Below, piece by piece: positions 1 to 11,268 of a stretch of DNA of 64,000 nt (position 1 is the stretch's first letter; each line of letters begins with the position of its first letter). The notes beneath the pieces are model-generated. The model made no database searches and was not told where the DNA came from. It saw only the letters and a program-made list of their open reading frames with translations. Made by a program: the position numbers and the translations under genes. This DNA is from Sulfitobacter marinus (GTDB lineage: Bacteria > Pseudomonadota > Alphaproteobacteria > Rhodobacterales > Rhodobacteraceae). The stretch lies in the NCBI RefSeq assembly GCF_900116285.1, contig NZ_FPAJ01000003.1:124001-188000 (forward strand), written 5' to 3'.

Positions 1-671
1 TTACCCTGATCCGGCCAGACAACCGCACAACAGGGCGGACCACGCCAGTTGATGCGCCCGTTTCGGTCAGCATCTACGCCCAAGATTGCGCCGCGCTGTT
101 GGATCATCTGGACATGCCGCAGGCCCATGTTTTGGGTCATTCAATGGGCGGTATGATCGCGCTTGAGATGATGCAGACCGTTCCCGTCAAAATCGCCAGT
201 CTGACCCTAGCCGCCAGCGCGCCCCTCCGTCTGACCCGCAACTTGGCCCTGTTCAACGCGTTACTTGCGATCCGGCAAAGCAATGCCGCCCCTGACACGT
301 GGCTGCGCGCGTTCTTTCCGTGGCTTTTCGCCCCCGCCGTTTACGATATTCCGGGCGCAGTTGATGATGCCGCCGCCGCATCGCTTGCCTATGCCCATGC
401 GCAAACGGTTCAGGGCATGGCGCATCAATTGCAGGCGTTGGAGGGCTATCAGCCCCCGCGTCTGCCACCCGAATGGCCCGTCCCTGCCCAAGCGTTGTTG
501 GCAGCGGATGACATGCTTATTCCGCTGCCATTGGCCCAATCAGCGTTGGGCGGATTACCGGTTCATATCGTCTCTAACGCAGGGCATTCGATACATTGGG
601 ACGCCGCTGACACCGTAGCGGACCACGTCAAAGCCCTTGCACAGACCCATCCGATAAGGCGCGCGTTATGA
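1..671 (+). CDS. alpha/beta hydrolase, 5' end cut by window
   Basis: This is the C-terminal part of an alpha/beta-hydrolase-fold enzyme. The reading frame is open from base 3, so the true start lies outside the window. The nucleophile elbow GHSMGG is visible about 45 residues into the visible part. It is followed by a helical cap region, a late acidic residue in AADDMLIPLP, and the catalytic histidine in NAGHSIHWD near the end, giving a complete Ser-Asp-His set. The substrate cannot be told from the sequence. The stop overlaps the start of the next gene (ATGA), so the two are probably cotranscribed. Confidence 0.85.
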   Translation, partial: TLIRPDNRTTGRTTPVDAPVSVSIYAQDCAALLDHLDMPQAHVLGHSMGGMIALEMMQTVPVKIASLTLAASAPLRLTRNLALFNALLAIRQSNAAPDTWLRAFFPWLFAPAVYDIPGAVDDAAAASLAYAHAQTVQGMAHQLQALEGYQPPRLPPEWPVPAQALLAADDMLIPLPLAQSALGGLPVHIVSNAGHSIHWDAADTVADHVKALAQTHPIRRAL

Positions 672-2044
672 CCACCGATCTATATGGCCTGCCGATCACC
701 ACGCAGAACCCGCAGACGGTGCAGGGGATCAATGATTTCATTCACGGCTTTATCGCCTATGAAACCAAAGCCCCCAATATCATCCCGACCGCCGATGCGG
801 ACCCTGATTGCGGGCTGGCCAATGCCTATGCCGCAATGCTGTGGATGTTCCTAGAAGCCCCCGCTGCCCCTTCAAAGGCCGCGCCCTACATGGCCCGCGC
901 ACGCGCTGCAACGCCGGGAACCGCGCGCGAGGCGCAGGTGATCGACACCATCGGCCTTTGGGTCGATGGCGATATCCCCGAGATGCTGGCCGGATGCGAT
1001 GCCATCACAACCGAATACCCACGCGATGTGGTCATGCTCAAATTGGCGCAGTACCACCTGTTCAACACGGGCGATGCGGCGGGCATGTTGCGCTTTGCCC
1101 TCAAGGCGCTGCCGGATGCCGCCGATATTCCTTACGTCCACGGTATGATCGCGTTCGGATACGAGCAATGCCACCTGCTCGACGACGCCGAAACCGCAGC
1201 ACAGCAGGCCATGGCCCTGCGCCATGATGAACCTTGGGCGCATCACGCTTTGGCCCATGTCATGCTAACCCAAGGGCGCGTGGCCGAGGGCGCGGATTTT
1301 CTGGAAAGCGTCGCGGACACTTGGCAGAATTTGAACTCTTTTATGCGCAGCCATAATTGGTGGCATTTGGCGTTGTTTTATCTGTCGCAGGGGCGTCACG
1401 ACGATGTGTGCCGCGCATATGACACGCATATCTGGGGCCTCGAAAAGGATTATTCGCAGGATCAGGTCGGCGCGGTATCAATGCTGGCCCGGATGGAGTT
1501 TGCAGGCGTCGATGTCGGAGACCGTTGGGCCGATGTGGCAGATCACGTGGCTCTGCGCGGTCAGGACACGGTCAGCGCCTTTCTAACGCTGCAATATCTC
1601 TATGCGCTTGGCCGCACTGCCCGCCCCGAAACGCGATACTTGATGGCCGCGATCGACGCACGAGCCGCAGATACCGCGCCCTATGATCACGTGGCATGGG
1701 CCGAGGTCGCCCTGCCAGCCGCCCGCGGCATCATCGCCCACAGCAAGGGGGATTGGCCGACCGCGATTGCGCAGCTTGGTCAGGCATTGCCCCGCATGGC
1801 CGAATGTGGCGGCAGCCATGCGCAGCGCGATCTGTTTGAACAGATACATCTGGATGCCTTGGTTCAGGACGGCCGCGCCTCTGCCGCGCAACAGGTGCTG
1901 GAAATGCGCCGCACCTATGACCCTGACGGTGTTCCGCTGAACCTGTTGCTGGGGGACGTCTATGAAAAATCCGGCTTGCCCGAACAGGCCGCTAATGCCC
2001 GCGCGCGTGCTGAAAAAACACGGGCTGCGGTACAATCCCGCTAG
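668..2044 (+). CDS. tetratricopeptide-repeat protein (TTC38-like)
   Basis: This 458-residue protein has no signal peptide and is made of helical repeats with TPR spacing, for example around residues 115-215 (LKLAQYHLFNTGDAAGM, then AWAHHALAHVMLTQG) and again near residues 340-450. The N-terminal pattern GINDFIHGFIAYETKA and overall length resemble the TTC38 family. It is probably a cytoplasmic protein-interaction scaffold; no catalytic motif is seen. It overlaps the upstream hydrolase by four bases, so translation is likely coupled. A hairpin terminator follows the stop. Confidence 0.75.
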   Translation: MTTDLYGLPITTQNPQTVQGINDFIHGFIAYETKAPNIIPTADADPDCGLANAYAAMLWMFLEAPAAPSKAAPYMARARAATPGTAREAQVIDTIGLWVDGDIPEMLAGCDAITTEYPRDVVMLKLAQYHLFNTGDAAGMLRFALKALPDAADIPYVHGMIAFGYEQCHLLDDAETAAQQAMALRHDEPWAHHALAHVMLTQGRVAEGADFLESVADTWQNLNSFMRSHNWWHLALFYLSQGRHDDVCRAYDTHIWGLEKDYSQDQVGAVSMLARMEFAGVDVGDRWADVADHVALRGQDTVSAFLTLQYLYALGRTARPETRYLMAAIDARAADTAPYDHVAWAEVALPAARGIIAHSKGDWPTAIAQLGQALPRMAECGGSHAQRDLFEQIHLDALVQDGRASAAQQVLEMRRTYDPDGVPLNLLLGDVYEKSGLPEQAANARARAEKTRAAVQSR

Positions 2045-2062
2045 GCCACGGCGCAACAAAAA

Positions 2063-2089
2063 GCCCGCCCAAGCGTTCACCGGGCGGGC
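2063..2089. terminator. bidirectional rho-independent terminator
   Basis: An 8-bp perfect stem GCCCGCCC / GGGCGGGC with an 11-base loop is flanked by AAAAA on the left and ATTTT on the right. It lies between two convergent genes (the TPR gene and the cytochrome c gene) and can end transcription from both sides. Confidence 0.8.
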
Positions 2090-2111
2090 ATTTTCGACCT
2101 GTTAGGGTCTA

Positions 2112-2579
2112 TTATTCGGTGGCAGGTGCTTCTGCGTCGCCCGTCGCTTCAGACGCTGCGGGGGACACGCTTGCCAGATATGCGGCAACATCCTCGCCGC
2201 CCTTACGCAGCTTGAACGACATCTTGGATTTGGCTTTGCTGTCATCCAGTGTTTCGCGCAGGAAATCGACAGGGTTGGTCATATAAGCGGCCAGTGTTGC
2301 TTCGTCCCAGATCAGACCATTTTCGCCCGCTTCAACCAGCGATTTGCCGTATTTAAAACCTTCAGCGGATCCCGCTTGACGCCCGACGACGTTGAAAAGG
2401 TTCGGGCCTGTTTTGCCGCCTTTTTGAATGACTTCGCCCGCATCATCTACAATCGCATGGCACGCCTTACATTTGCGAAAGTTCTTTTCACCCGCCGCGA
2501 TATCGCCCGCGCTGTGACTGTCTGCAAAAACCGGTGCGGCAAAGACAGTTGCAACAAGTGCTGTATAGATCAATTTCAT
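2112..2579 (-). CDS. class I c-type cytochrome (cytochrome c2/c550-like)
   Basis: This 155-residue protein has an N-terminal Sec signal peptide ending near VFA-DSH (about residue 19), so it is periplasmic. Heme is attached at CKACH (Cys37, Cys40, His41). The likely axial Met is in KSKMSFKL at about residue 120, as in mitochondrial-type cytochromes c2/c550 that carry electrons between the bc1 complex and terminal oxidases. The C-terminal tail is rich in Ala and Glu. A GGGAG ribosome binding site lies just upstream of the ATG. It is probably the cycA-type cytochrome, but paralogues exist, so no symbol is given. Confidence 0.88.
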   Translation of the reverse strand: MKLIYTALVATVFAAPVFADSHSAGDIAAGEKNFRKCKACHAIVDDAGEVIQKGGKTGPNLFNVVGRQAGSAEGFKYGKSLVEAGENGLIWDEATLAAYMTNPVDFLRETLDDSKAKSKMSFKLRKGGEDVAAYLASVSPAASEATGDAEAPATE

Positions 2580-2608
2580 CAGTAATCTCCCTAGAAACCT
2601 ATACGATC

Positions 2609-2635
2609 TAGATAGCGCGGAGTGGCACTAGTCAA
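2609..2635 (-). promoter_or_regulatory. candidate promoter of the cytochrome c gene
   Basis: On the minus strand, TTGACT (2635-2630) is followed after 15 bases by TATCTA (2614-2609), about 30 bases upstream of the start codon. The spacing is short for a sigma-70 promoter, so this is tentative. Confidence 0.3.
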
Positions 2636-2655
2636 CATCGACAGGTCGGCGGGTT

Positions 2656-3303
2656 CTAGCTGGCGTCGGGCTGAAATTCGGGTGCTGCGTCGCGCAACGC
2701 AGGGACCGCCAAACAGTTTTCATGGATGCGCCGGATCGTCGGATAGGGGGCCATATCCACGTCAAACCGCGCGTTATTGATCACCTGTGCATAAAGGCAC
2801 AGATCGGCCAATCCGACCTTGTTTTTATGACAAAAATCACCTGTTTCAGGCTCGGATGACAGCCGAATTTCCAGTGCTCCCATACCCGCGCTGGCCCATT
2901 TCCGAAACCATGCGGCCTTGGCATTTGCGTCTGCACCAAACTCAGTCTCGAGGTGTTTGAGAATGCGCAGATTGTTCACCGGATGGATGTCTAATGCGAC
3001 AATATGCGCAAGGCTGCGGACCCGCGCACGGCCCCACGGGTCGGCGGGCAGCAGCGACGGCTCGGGGTGCACCTCGTCCAGCCACTCGAGAATGGCCAGC
3101 GATTGCGGCAATGCGCCTTGCGGCGTCACCAACGTGGGCACCAACCCCGAGGGGTTCAGCACCAGATGCGCTGCGCTGGCCTGTTCGCCCTTGAGCAGCG
3201 ACAGGGGGATATAATCAAACGCCAATCCCTTGAGGTTCAGCGCCGCCCGCACCCGAACCGAGGTCGAGCTGCGGAAATAGTTATGCAGCGCCAGATCGGT
3301 CAT
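2656..3303 (-). CDS. maiA: glutathione S-transferase family isomerase (maleylacetoacetate/maleylpyruvate isomerase-like)
   Basis: This 215-residue GST-fold protein has the zeta-class signature SSTSVRVR at about residues 12-19 of the thioredoxin-like domain and the typical HPVNNLRILKHL segment near residue 107. These mark maleylacetoacetate or maleylpyruvate isomerases, which use glutathione to isomerise cis ring-cleavage products. The start codon overlaps the stop of the upstream FAH-family hydrolase (ATGA), matching the consecutive isomerase and hydrolase steps of tyrosine/homogentisate or gentisate breakdown. No ring-cleaving dioxygenase lies nearby, so the exact substrate is uncertain. Confidence 0.82.
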   Translation of the reverse strand: MTDLALHNYFRSSTSVRVRAALNLKGLAFDYIPLSLLKGEQASAAHLVLNPSGLVPTLVTPQGALPQSLAILEWLDEVHPEPSLLPADPWGRARVRSLAHIVALDIHPVNNLRILKHLETEFGADANAKAAWFRKWASAGMGALEIRLSSEPETGDFCHKNKVGLADLCLYAQVINNARFDVDMAPYPTIRRIHENCLAVPALRDAAPEFQPDAS

Positions 3304-4004
3304 GCGCGCGGGCCGATTGTGACCTCAAGCGTTCCTATGCCGTCAACGCCGCCGGTGATCACGTCGCCCGCGACGACTGCGCCAACCCCCGCCGGTGTGC
3401 CCGTCATGATGATATCGCCCGGTGCCAGCGTCATTGATCGCGACAGGATCGACACATGTTCACGCACAGACCAGATCAGATCGGCCAGATCAGCGTCTTG
3501 TTTGATCTCGCCATTCACGGCCAGCCAGATGCGCCCGGTTTCCACCGAAGGTACATCAGCAATCGGCACGATCGGGGCAATCGGGGCAGAGTGATCAAAG
3601 GCTTTGCCCCAATCCCACGGACGGCCCATTTTCTTGGCCTCGTTCTGCAAATCGCGGCGGGTCAGGTCGATCCCGACCGACGCCCCCCAAACATGATCCA
3701 TCACGTCGTCTTCGGCGATATCGCTGCCACCTTTGCCGATGGCAATGATCAATTCGATCTCGTAATGCAGGTTTTCGGTCAGTGACGGATAGGGAACGGT
3801 GCACGGCGTATCAAGCGCGGCATCGGCTGGTTTGGTAAAGAAAAACGGGGCCTCGCGCGTCGGGTCTTTGCCCATTTCAATCGCGTGGGCCTCATAGTTT
3901 CGGCCGACACAAAAGATGCGCCGTACCGGAAACCGCGCGTCTGATCCTTTGATCGCCAGGCTTGCCTGCATTGGGGGGGCGAATGCGTAGGTTTCAGATG
4001 TCAT
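3300..4004 (-). CDS. fumarylacetoacetate hydrolase family protein
   Basis: This 234-residue protein has the FAH-fold core: FCVGRNYEAHAIEMG near the N-terminus, the metal-binding HYEIELIIAIG segment, GIDLTRRDLQ, and the C-terminal LAPGDIIMTGTPAGVG. Short single-domain members include fumarylpyruvate hydrolase and acylpyruvases, which cut a C-C bond in 2,4-diketo acids using Mg2+ or Mn2+. The ATG at 4004 was preferred over upstream TTG/ATG codons (4079, 4064) because AAAGGA sits eight bases before it and it gives the usual family N-terminus. It is coupled to the downstream isomerase by a 4-base overlap. Confidence 0.85.
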   Translation of the reverse strand: MTSETYAFAPPMQASLAIKGSDARFPVRRIFCVGRNYEAHAIEMGKDPTREAPFFFTKPADAALDTPCTVPYPSLTENLHYEIELIIAIGKGGSDIAEDDVMDHVWGASVGIDLTRRDLQNEAKKMGRPWDWGKAFDHSAPIAPIVPIADVPSVETGRIWLAVNGEIKQDADLADLIWSVREHVSILSRSMTLAPGDIIMTGTPAGVGAVVAGDVITGGVDGIGTLEVTIGPRA

Positions 4005-4075
4005 GGGAGGGATCCTTTGTAGCCGTTCAGGCCAAGGAATAGCGCTCAATTCTGTTGGCGTCATCTGATTTAGGA

Positions 4076-6322
<2,247 letters not shown>

Positions 6323-6482
6323 GACGTGCATCCTAAATCTGGTGTACCACACCCATATATGATGCCGGATACAAAGTTGAACAAGTCGCGACACGCATCT
6401 GGTTGATAGCAGATAAAGAAACCGGCGTTATCGGCTGGCGCACGCGAGAGTCCTGCCGCTGCCCGAACTCTTCGAACGCGGC

Positions 6483-7976
6483 TCAGGGTTCTTTGGTGTC
6501 GCTGGGCTGGTCCTCATCGGGATCGTCGATCAATTCGGCATCTTCGATGTCAGACCGCGTTGCAACAGGCGGTTCGGCATCCGCGCCCGACTTGTCCTCT
6601 AGGCCGCCGACAATCAGCGGCAGCATTTGCAACCCGCCGGGCATCGCAACTTCGGTCATGGGGGGTGTTTTCCAAGCCAAAGTATCAAAGCTGTGGCAAT
6701 TTTCGCAGGTCGGGGCCCATGCTGCGTGAATATGCTGGCAATTCTCGCAGATCCATTGTGGCCCGCGCGACACGGTCAGCACCCGGGCAAGCCAGCCCTT
6801 AACTACATTGTCCGGCGCACCTTCACCGCGTTCAATCGCAGCCATCAAGGTGACAGACCGCGCGGTGGGGTCGGTTTCCACCAGATCACCCAAGGACCGC
6901 CGCGCTTGGGGGAAATCCTCGTTTGCGATGTTCAGCTCGGCCAGCAGCATCTTGGTTTCCGGGTGATCCGGTTGCAACTTGGTCAGGGTGGTGAACCGCT
7001 TTAACCGCTCGCTGGGGCTTTCGTCCGGTGCGATGGCGGCAAAGGCGGCGGCCAGATCGGGATGTGGATGAACGGCCCATGCTTTTTTCAGCAGTCGCGT
7101 GGCGTATTTGGGTTTGCCTTCGTCGATAAACCCATGCGCGGCCATGACGGCGGCAGGGATCAGATCGGGCGACAGGCGGTTCGCCTCGATTGCGGCTTCG
7201 CGCGCTTCAATGCTGTTGCCTTCGGCAAACACGTCTTTTGCCTCGGACAGGGCCAGAACCGCGTCGCGACGCTTGTGCACATCGCGGGGCAGTTGTCCGT
7301 TCTTCAGTTTGGTGTTCAGGGTCTCGCGGGCCCCCTTCCAGTCTTCTTTTTCGGCCTGAAGCTTGAGCAGCACATCGCCCGTTTCTTCGTGCTTGGGCTT
7401 TAGGGCAAAGGCCTTTTGCGCCAATTTCAGCGCCGTATCCGTATCCCCATCGGCCAGCTTTTGCTTCATGATGCCACGCACGCCAACAAAACGTGTCGCG
7501 TCATTTTCCACCATCTTGCGATAGGATTCTTCGGCCAGGCGGCGGTCGCCAGCCATCTCGGCGGCCTGCGCGATCAACAGGTTGGTCAGCTCCGGCTTTT
7601 CCAGATATTTCTCGGCCTTGGCGGCCTTGGTTAGCGCAACATGCCCTTCACCGCTGGCCAGCGCCATCAGCCCTTGGGACAGCGCCTCGTAGCCTTTTCT
7701 TTCGCGGTTGCGGTCAAAATAGCGCGACATTGCCGTTTCATCGCCATTCAAGAAATGCCAGGTCGCCACCAACAGCGTGATCACCTTGAGCAACAGCCAA
7801 ACTGCAATCACCAACAAAATAACGGCGATGACAGATTGCAGCGGGCCAAAGCTGTATTCGGTCCCCATGACCGTCACCTGCAACCCGCCCGTGCTTTCCA
7901 TCAGGAAACCAGCGCCCCATGCCAGCGCAGCAATCGCGACAACGAAAAGAATGATCTTAATCAGTGACCAAAGCAT
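6483..7976 (-). CDS. HemY-like TPR inner-membrane protein with C-terminal zinc-ribbon-like motif
   Basis: The 497-residue protein starts with two transmembrane helices (about residues 5-27 and 45-72), matching the HemY N-terminal domain, followed by TPR-type helices to about residue 390. Two CxxC pairs (Cys410/Cys413 and Cys424/Cys427) form a probable rubredoxin-like metal knuckle, then comes an acidic disordered tail. The family is named for its link to heme biosynthesis genes; it is not protoporphyrinogen oxidase and its biochemical role is unclear. It follows the mitofilin-like gene by only 10 bases and lies downstream of hemD, as in many alphaproteobacteria. The start has an AAGGA site. 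Confidence 0.85.
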   Translation of the reverse strand: MLWSLIKIILFVVAIAALAWGAGFLMESTGGLQVTVMGTEYSFGPLQSVIAVILLVIAVWLLLKVITLLVATWHFLNGDETAMSRYFDRNRERKGYEALSQGLMALASGEGHVALTKAAKAEKYLEKPELTNLLIAQAAEMAGDRRLAEESYRKMVENDATRFVGVRGIMKQKLADGDTDTALKLAQKAFALKPKHEETGDVLLKLQAEKEDWKGARETLNTKLKNGQLPRDVHKRRDAVLALSEAKDVFAEGNSIEAREAAIEANRLSPDLIPAAVMAAHGFIDEGKPKYATRLLKKAWAVHPHPDLAAAFAAIAPDESPSERLKRFTTLTKLQPDHPETKMLLAELNIANEDFPQARRSLGDLVETDPTARSVTLMAAIERGEGAPDNVVKGWLARVLTVSRGPQWICENCQHIHAAWAPTCENCHSFDTLAWKTPPMTEVAMPGGLQMLPLIVGGLEDKSGADAEPPVATRSDIEDAELIDDPDEDQPSDTKEP

Positions 7977-7986
7977 ATTAGGTTCC

Positions 7987-9324
7987 TTAGTTTGCCGTCA
8001 GGCGCTGCGACAGGGTATCAAGGGCATCTTGCGCAGCTTCGCGGGTTTGCGCCGCCGCAGTCCAATCGGCAAGGGGTGCTTTTGCTGTATCGGGCAATGT
8101 GTCGATTTCGGCCAATGCCTCGGCCAGCTGGCCACGGCGCATTGCATCTTCGGCACGCGACAGGATCGCATCAGGATCATCGCCAGCACGCGGTGTCACG
8201 GACCGCGCCCCAAGCTGGTTTTTCACGAAACGTCCCAACACGCCGCCAGTCCCGGCGGGTGCATCCGCGCGCACGGCTGCCAATGCAGCGCGCGCCGCAT
8301 CTGGAAACCGGTCCTGCAAATCCGAAAGCGTCGCGGCACCTGTTTCAGCGGCATCGGTCAATGCGGGCGGGACATCTTGAACGCCGTTTGCCTGCAATGC
8401 GGCAACCTCAGCAGTAAAGGGCGCGCCGGTGCTGAGCGCGGCAACGATACGTGCAAGGGCGGTTTGAGCCGCCGCAGATTGCGCCGCTTGTTTGGTGGCT
8501 TCTTCAACGCTTAGGGCATCATCCAGCATTTTCTGGATCTCTGCCCGTTGGGTTTCAGCGGATGATTTTAACGCCGCAAGCTCGGCTTCGAACCCCGAGG
8601 TATCAAGCTGCGAAGCCTCGCCCGCAACGGGTGCCGGACGGTTGGCGATTTCATCGACACGGGCGGTCAGATCGGCAATCGCGGCATCAATGGCGCTGGT
8701 ATCAGCCGCAGGTGCCGGTTCTGCTGTCGATTTTTCAAGCGTTGCGATCCGCCCTTCTAACGCGGCAAGATCCTGCGCCAGTGCGGTTTGCGTATAAGTA
8801 TCGCCGCGTAGGTCCAGCAGGTCCAGTTCGGCAGCGGCAAAACCGATGCCGCCCGCAACAATCCCGCCTAGCAACAATGGAAAAAACACGCTGCCACGCT
8901 TAGCTGGCGCGTCTTTGACTTCGGCCGTTGTGGGCGACGCTACCGAGGGGCTGGAGGGCGCTGTGGTTTTCACCTCAGCCGCTGTCTTTTCAGCCTTTGT
9001 ACCGGGCGAAGCTGCTTCGGCCTTAGTCTGCGATGGTGCGCGCTGGTCCGGTTTTGGGCTGTCTTTCCGGGGCGCGTCCTTTTTCGCCACCGTTTTTGCG
9101 GCGCTCGACGTTTCGCCAACTGACGTCGAGGCACTTTTGGCCGCCGTGGTGGTGGATGCCTTGCTTGCCGATACTTTTGCAGCGTCAGTCTTTATCGCCG
9201 GCTTGGCCTTTTTCGCCGGCGTCTTACGGGCGGTTTTTGGCTTGGTCGCGGCGGTAGAGGCGCGTGAAGTTGGATTTTCCGCAGGTTTCTCCCCGCCCGT
9301 GCTCGGAGTGTTCGCTTTCGCCAC
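7987..9324 (-). CDS. mitofilin-like inner-membrane protein
   Basis: This protein of about 445 residues has a long, low-complexity N-terminal region rich in Lys, Ala, Thr and Pro (about residues 1-145), then one transmembrane helix (FFPLLLGGIVAGGIGFAAAE), a coiled-coil region, and a C-terminal domain (LQDRFPDAARAALAAVRAD, LAEALAEIDTLPD) like that of mitofilin/Mic60. Alphaproteobacterial homologues sit beside hemD and hemY, as here, and are related to the mitochondrial cristae organiser. GTG at 9324 is chosen because AAAGG precedes it by eight bases and it gives MAKAN; GTG at 9333 is the alternative. Confidence 0.83.
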   Translation of the reverse strand: MAKANTPSTGGEKPAENPTSRASTAATKPKTARKTPAKKAKPAIKTDAAKVSASKASTTTAAKSASTSVGETSSAAKTVAKKDAPRKDSPKPDQRAPSQTKAEAASPGTKAEKTAAEVKTTAPSSPSVASPTTAEVKDAPAKRGSVFFPLLLGGIVAGGIGFAAAELDLLDLRGDTYTQTALAQDLAALEGRIATLEKSTAEPAPAADTSAIDAAIADLTARVDEIANRPAPVAGEASQLDTSGFEAELAALKSSAETQRAEIQKMLDDALSVEEATKQAAQSAAAQTALARIVAALSTGAPFTAEVAALQANGVQDVPPALTDAAETGAATLSDLQDRFPDAARAALAAVRADAPAGTGGVLGRFVKNQLGARSVTPRAGDDPDAILSRAEDAMRRGQLAEALAEIDTLPDTAKAPLADWTAAAQTREAAQDALDTLSQRLTAN

Positions 9325-9363
9325 GCTTGGCACCTTTCCGATTCTCGTTACTTGTCAGGCTGT

Positions 9364-9369
9364 ATTATA
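9364..9369 (-). promoter_or_regulatory. candidate -10 element for mitofilin-hemY transcription
   Basis: The minus strand reads TATAAT inside the 11-base palindrome TGTATTATACA (9361-9371), about 40 bases upstream of the mitofilin-like gene. No convincing -35 box is present at the standard distance, so this is a weak call. Confidence 0.3.
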
Positions 9370-9397
9370 CAACCTTAGACAGCATTTGGGGTGGTCT

Positions 9398-10102
9398 TCA
9401 AGATAACGTGGCCCAATCCAAAGCAGTTTCAAGTGCGTCATACACGCACGCGCTGCTTGGCTCATCAGCCACGATCAACTTCCCAGCACCGCAATCTGCA
9501 AGGGGTTGTGCGACGGCATCGCTTAACGCGACAATAATTAGGCTATCAGCCTTCGTGCAAAAGCTCGCAAGATGCGCCGCAGTCCGGGGTGAGAAAACCG
9601 GTATAATACAGGGAAGCCCAGAGGATAACGCCTGTTGCGCATCAGGCGACAGCGGCAAAAGCTGTTGATCGTAGACCGCTATAGCCTCGGTCTGAATGCC
9701 CGCCTCTGACAGCCGCGCCGCGACATCGCCACGCTGATGCACACCGCTGATATGGATCAACGGACCGGGGGGCTTTGTTTTAATCACCTCTTTAATCAAT
9801 TCTTCTGCATTCTGGCCTGACGCGACCGCGCTCCACCCATGCGCCCGCGCGACTTGGGCGGTGCGTTCGCCCACACAATAGGCAGGACGCCCATCCCCCG
9901 GCGGTGCATATGCCACACCATTCGCCGAGGTGAAAATCACACCGCGATGGCGTGCCATATCCAGATCGGCCCCGGTCGGAACAATCTGCAACAGAGGGCT
10001 GATAAGGATCGACAGTTTGGCCCGCAGGTCCGGCTTTATCCCGGCGACAAAACGCCGCGAATCCAGGGCAGGGCGGGTCATGATCAGCACAGGCAGCGAC
10101 AT
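9398..10102 (-). CDS. hemD: uroporphyrinogen-III synthase
   Basis: HemD closes and inverts ring D of hydroxymethylbilane to make uroporphyrinogen III for heme and corrinoids. The 234-residue product begins with [18 protein letters not shown], the typical RP motif of the family, and contains [27 protein letters not shown] and a C-terminal [14 protein letters not shown] segment. The internal ATG at 10102 was chosen over 10141 because it gives the family length and N-terminus. The gene is divergent from tsaD and sits upstream of the mitofilin-like and HemY-like genes. Confidence 0.85.
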   Translation of the reverse strand: MSLPVLIMTRPALDSRRFVAGIKPDLRAKLSILISPLLQIVPTGADLDMARHRGVIFTSANGVAYAPPGDGRPAYCVGERTAQVARAHGWSAVASGQNAEELIKEVIKTKPPGPLIHISGVHQRGDVAARLSEAGIQTEAIAVYDQQLLPLSPDAQQALSSGLPCIIPVFSPRTAAHLASFCTKADSLIIVALSDAVAQPLADCGAGKLIVADEPSSACVYDALETALDWATLS

Positions 10103-10182
10103 TCGGCAGCAGCACCCCAAGGATTGTTCCGTCTGTCCCAAGGTGTTACTTGGCCAGGGTCACCCTTGCAACGGAAACAGCC

Positions 10183-11268
10183 ATGATTGTTCTAGGATTA
10201 GAAAGCAGCTGCGACGATACCGCTGCCGCCATCGTGCGCCATACATCCGGTGCCGGCGGGGTTGTTTTGTCTTCTGTTGTGGTCGGGCAAACCGATCTGC
10301 ACGCGGCTTTCGGCGGTGTTGTCCCCGAAATTGCCGCCCGCGCCCATGCCGAGAAACTGGACCTGTGTGTCGAGCAAGCTTTGGAAAAAGCGGCTCTAAC
10401 ACTGGCCGATATCGACGCAATCGCGGTGACGGCCGGACCCGGTTTAATCGGCGGGGTGCTGTCGGGCGTCATGTGTGCAAAGGGGCTGTCGGCTGCGACC
10501 GGCAAACCGCTCTATGGCGTGAACCATCTGGCGGGCCACGCGCTGACGCCGCGCCTGACCGACAATGTGGCCTATCCCTATCTGATGCTTTTGGTGTCGG
10601 GCGGGCACTGCCAATTTCTGCTGGTACATAGTGCAGACAGGTTTGAACGGCTGGGCGGCACCATCGATGACGCCCCGGGAGAGGCCTTCGACAAGGTTGC
10701 ACGCCTTATTTCATTACCGCAACCCGGTGGCCCCGCGATAGAAAAGGCGGCTGTGGACGGTGATCCGAAACGCTTTGCCTTACCGCGCCCTTTGCTGGAC
10801 AGGCCCGATTGCGACATGTCATTTTCGGGGTTAAAAACCGCCGTGCTGCGCGCCCGTGACAAGGTGATCGCCGAAAAAGGCGGGCTGACCGTTCAGGATC
10901 AGGCCGACCTAGCCGCCGGGTTTCAGGCCACCGTCGTGGATGTGCTGATCGAAAAGACACGGCGCGCGATGGCGATTTATATGGCACATGCCCCATCTGA
11001 ACCTGCTTTGTGTGTGGCAGGCGGTGTTGCTGCAAACACGGCCATTCGCCACGGGTTAGAGACTGTTTCGGACGAAAACACCGCGCGTTTCATCGCCCCA
11101 CCGCTTGCGCTGTGCACCGATAATGCCGCCATGATCGCCTATGCGGCGGCAGAGCAAAGCAGCCTGCGCGACCCTGACGATCTGACGCTATCCGCCCGGC
11201 CCCGCTGGCCGCTGGATACCAATCAGCCGTCGATGTTGGGCAGCGGCAAAAAAGGGGCAAAAGCATGA
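10183..11268 (+). CDS. tsaD: tRNA N6-adenosine threonylcarbamoyltransferase
   Basis: TsaD (formerly Gcp/YgjD) transfers the threonylcarbamoyl group to A37 of ANN-decoding tRNAs, working with TsaB and TsaE; tsaE is also in this window. The 361-residue protein has the ASKHA-fold start [18 protein letters not shown], the [10 protein letters not shown] segment, the metal-binding HLAGH motif ([14 protein letters not shown]), and the C-terminal GGVAAN motif. ATG at 10183 is preferred to the upstream GTG-type start at 10150 on family N-terminus. The stop overlaps the start of gpsA by four bases. Confidence 0.95.
   Translation: MIVLGLESSCDDTAAAIVRHTSGAGGVVLSSVVVGQTDLHAAFGGVVPEIAARAHAEKLDLCVEQALEKAALTLADIDAIAVTAGPGLIGGVLSGVMCAKGLSAATGKPLYGVNHLAGHALTPRLTDNVAYPYLMLLVSGGHCQFLLVHSADRFERLGGTIDDAPGEAFDKVARLISLPQPGGPAIEKAAVDGDPKRFALPRPLLDRPDCDMSFSGLKTAVLRARDKVIAEKGGLTVQDQADLAAGFQATVVDVLIEKTRRAMAIYMAHAPSEPALCVAGGVAANTAIRHGLETVSDENTARFIAPPLALCTDNAAMIAYAAAEQSSLRDPDDLTLSARPRWPLDTNQPSMLGSGKKGAKA

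Noticed and set aside
6323-6482. Possible CueR operator upstream of copA
   Set aside because: No ACCTTCC-N7-GGAAGGT-like dyad was found; only AT-rich patches without clear promoter spacing.
6483-7976. Protoporphyrinogen oxidase HemY
   Set aside because: The protein has TPR and membrane segments but no FAD-binding motif; only the family name is shared. HemJ in this window is the likely oxidase.
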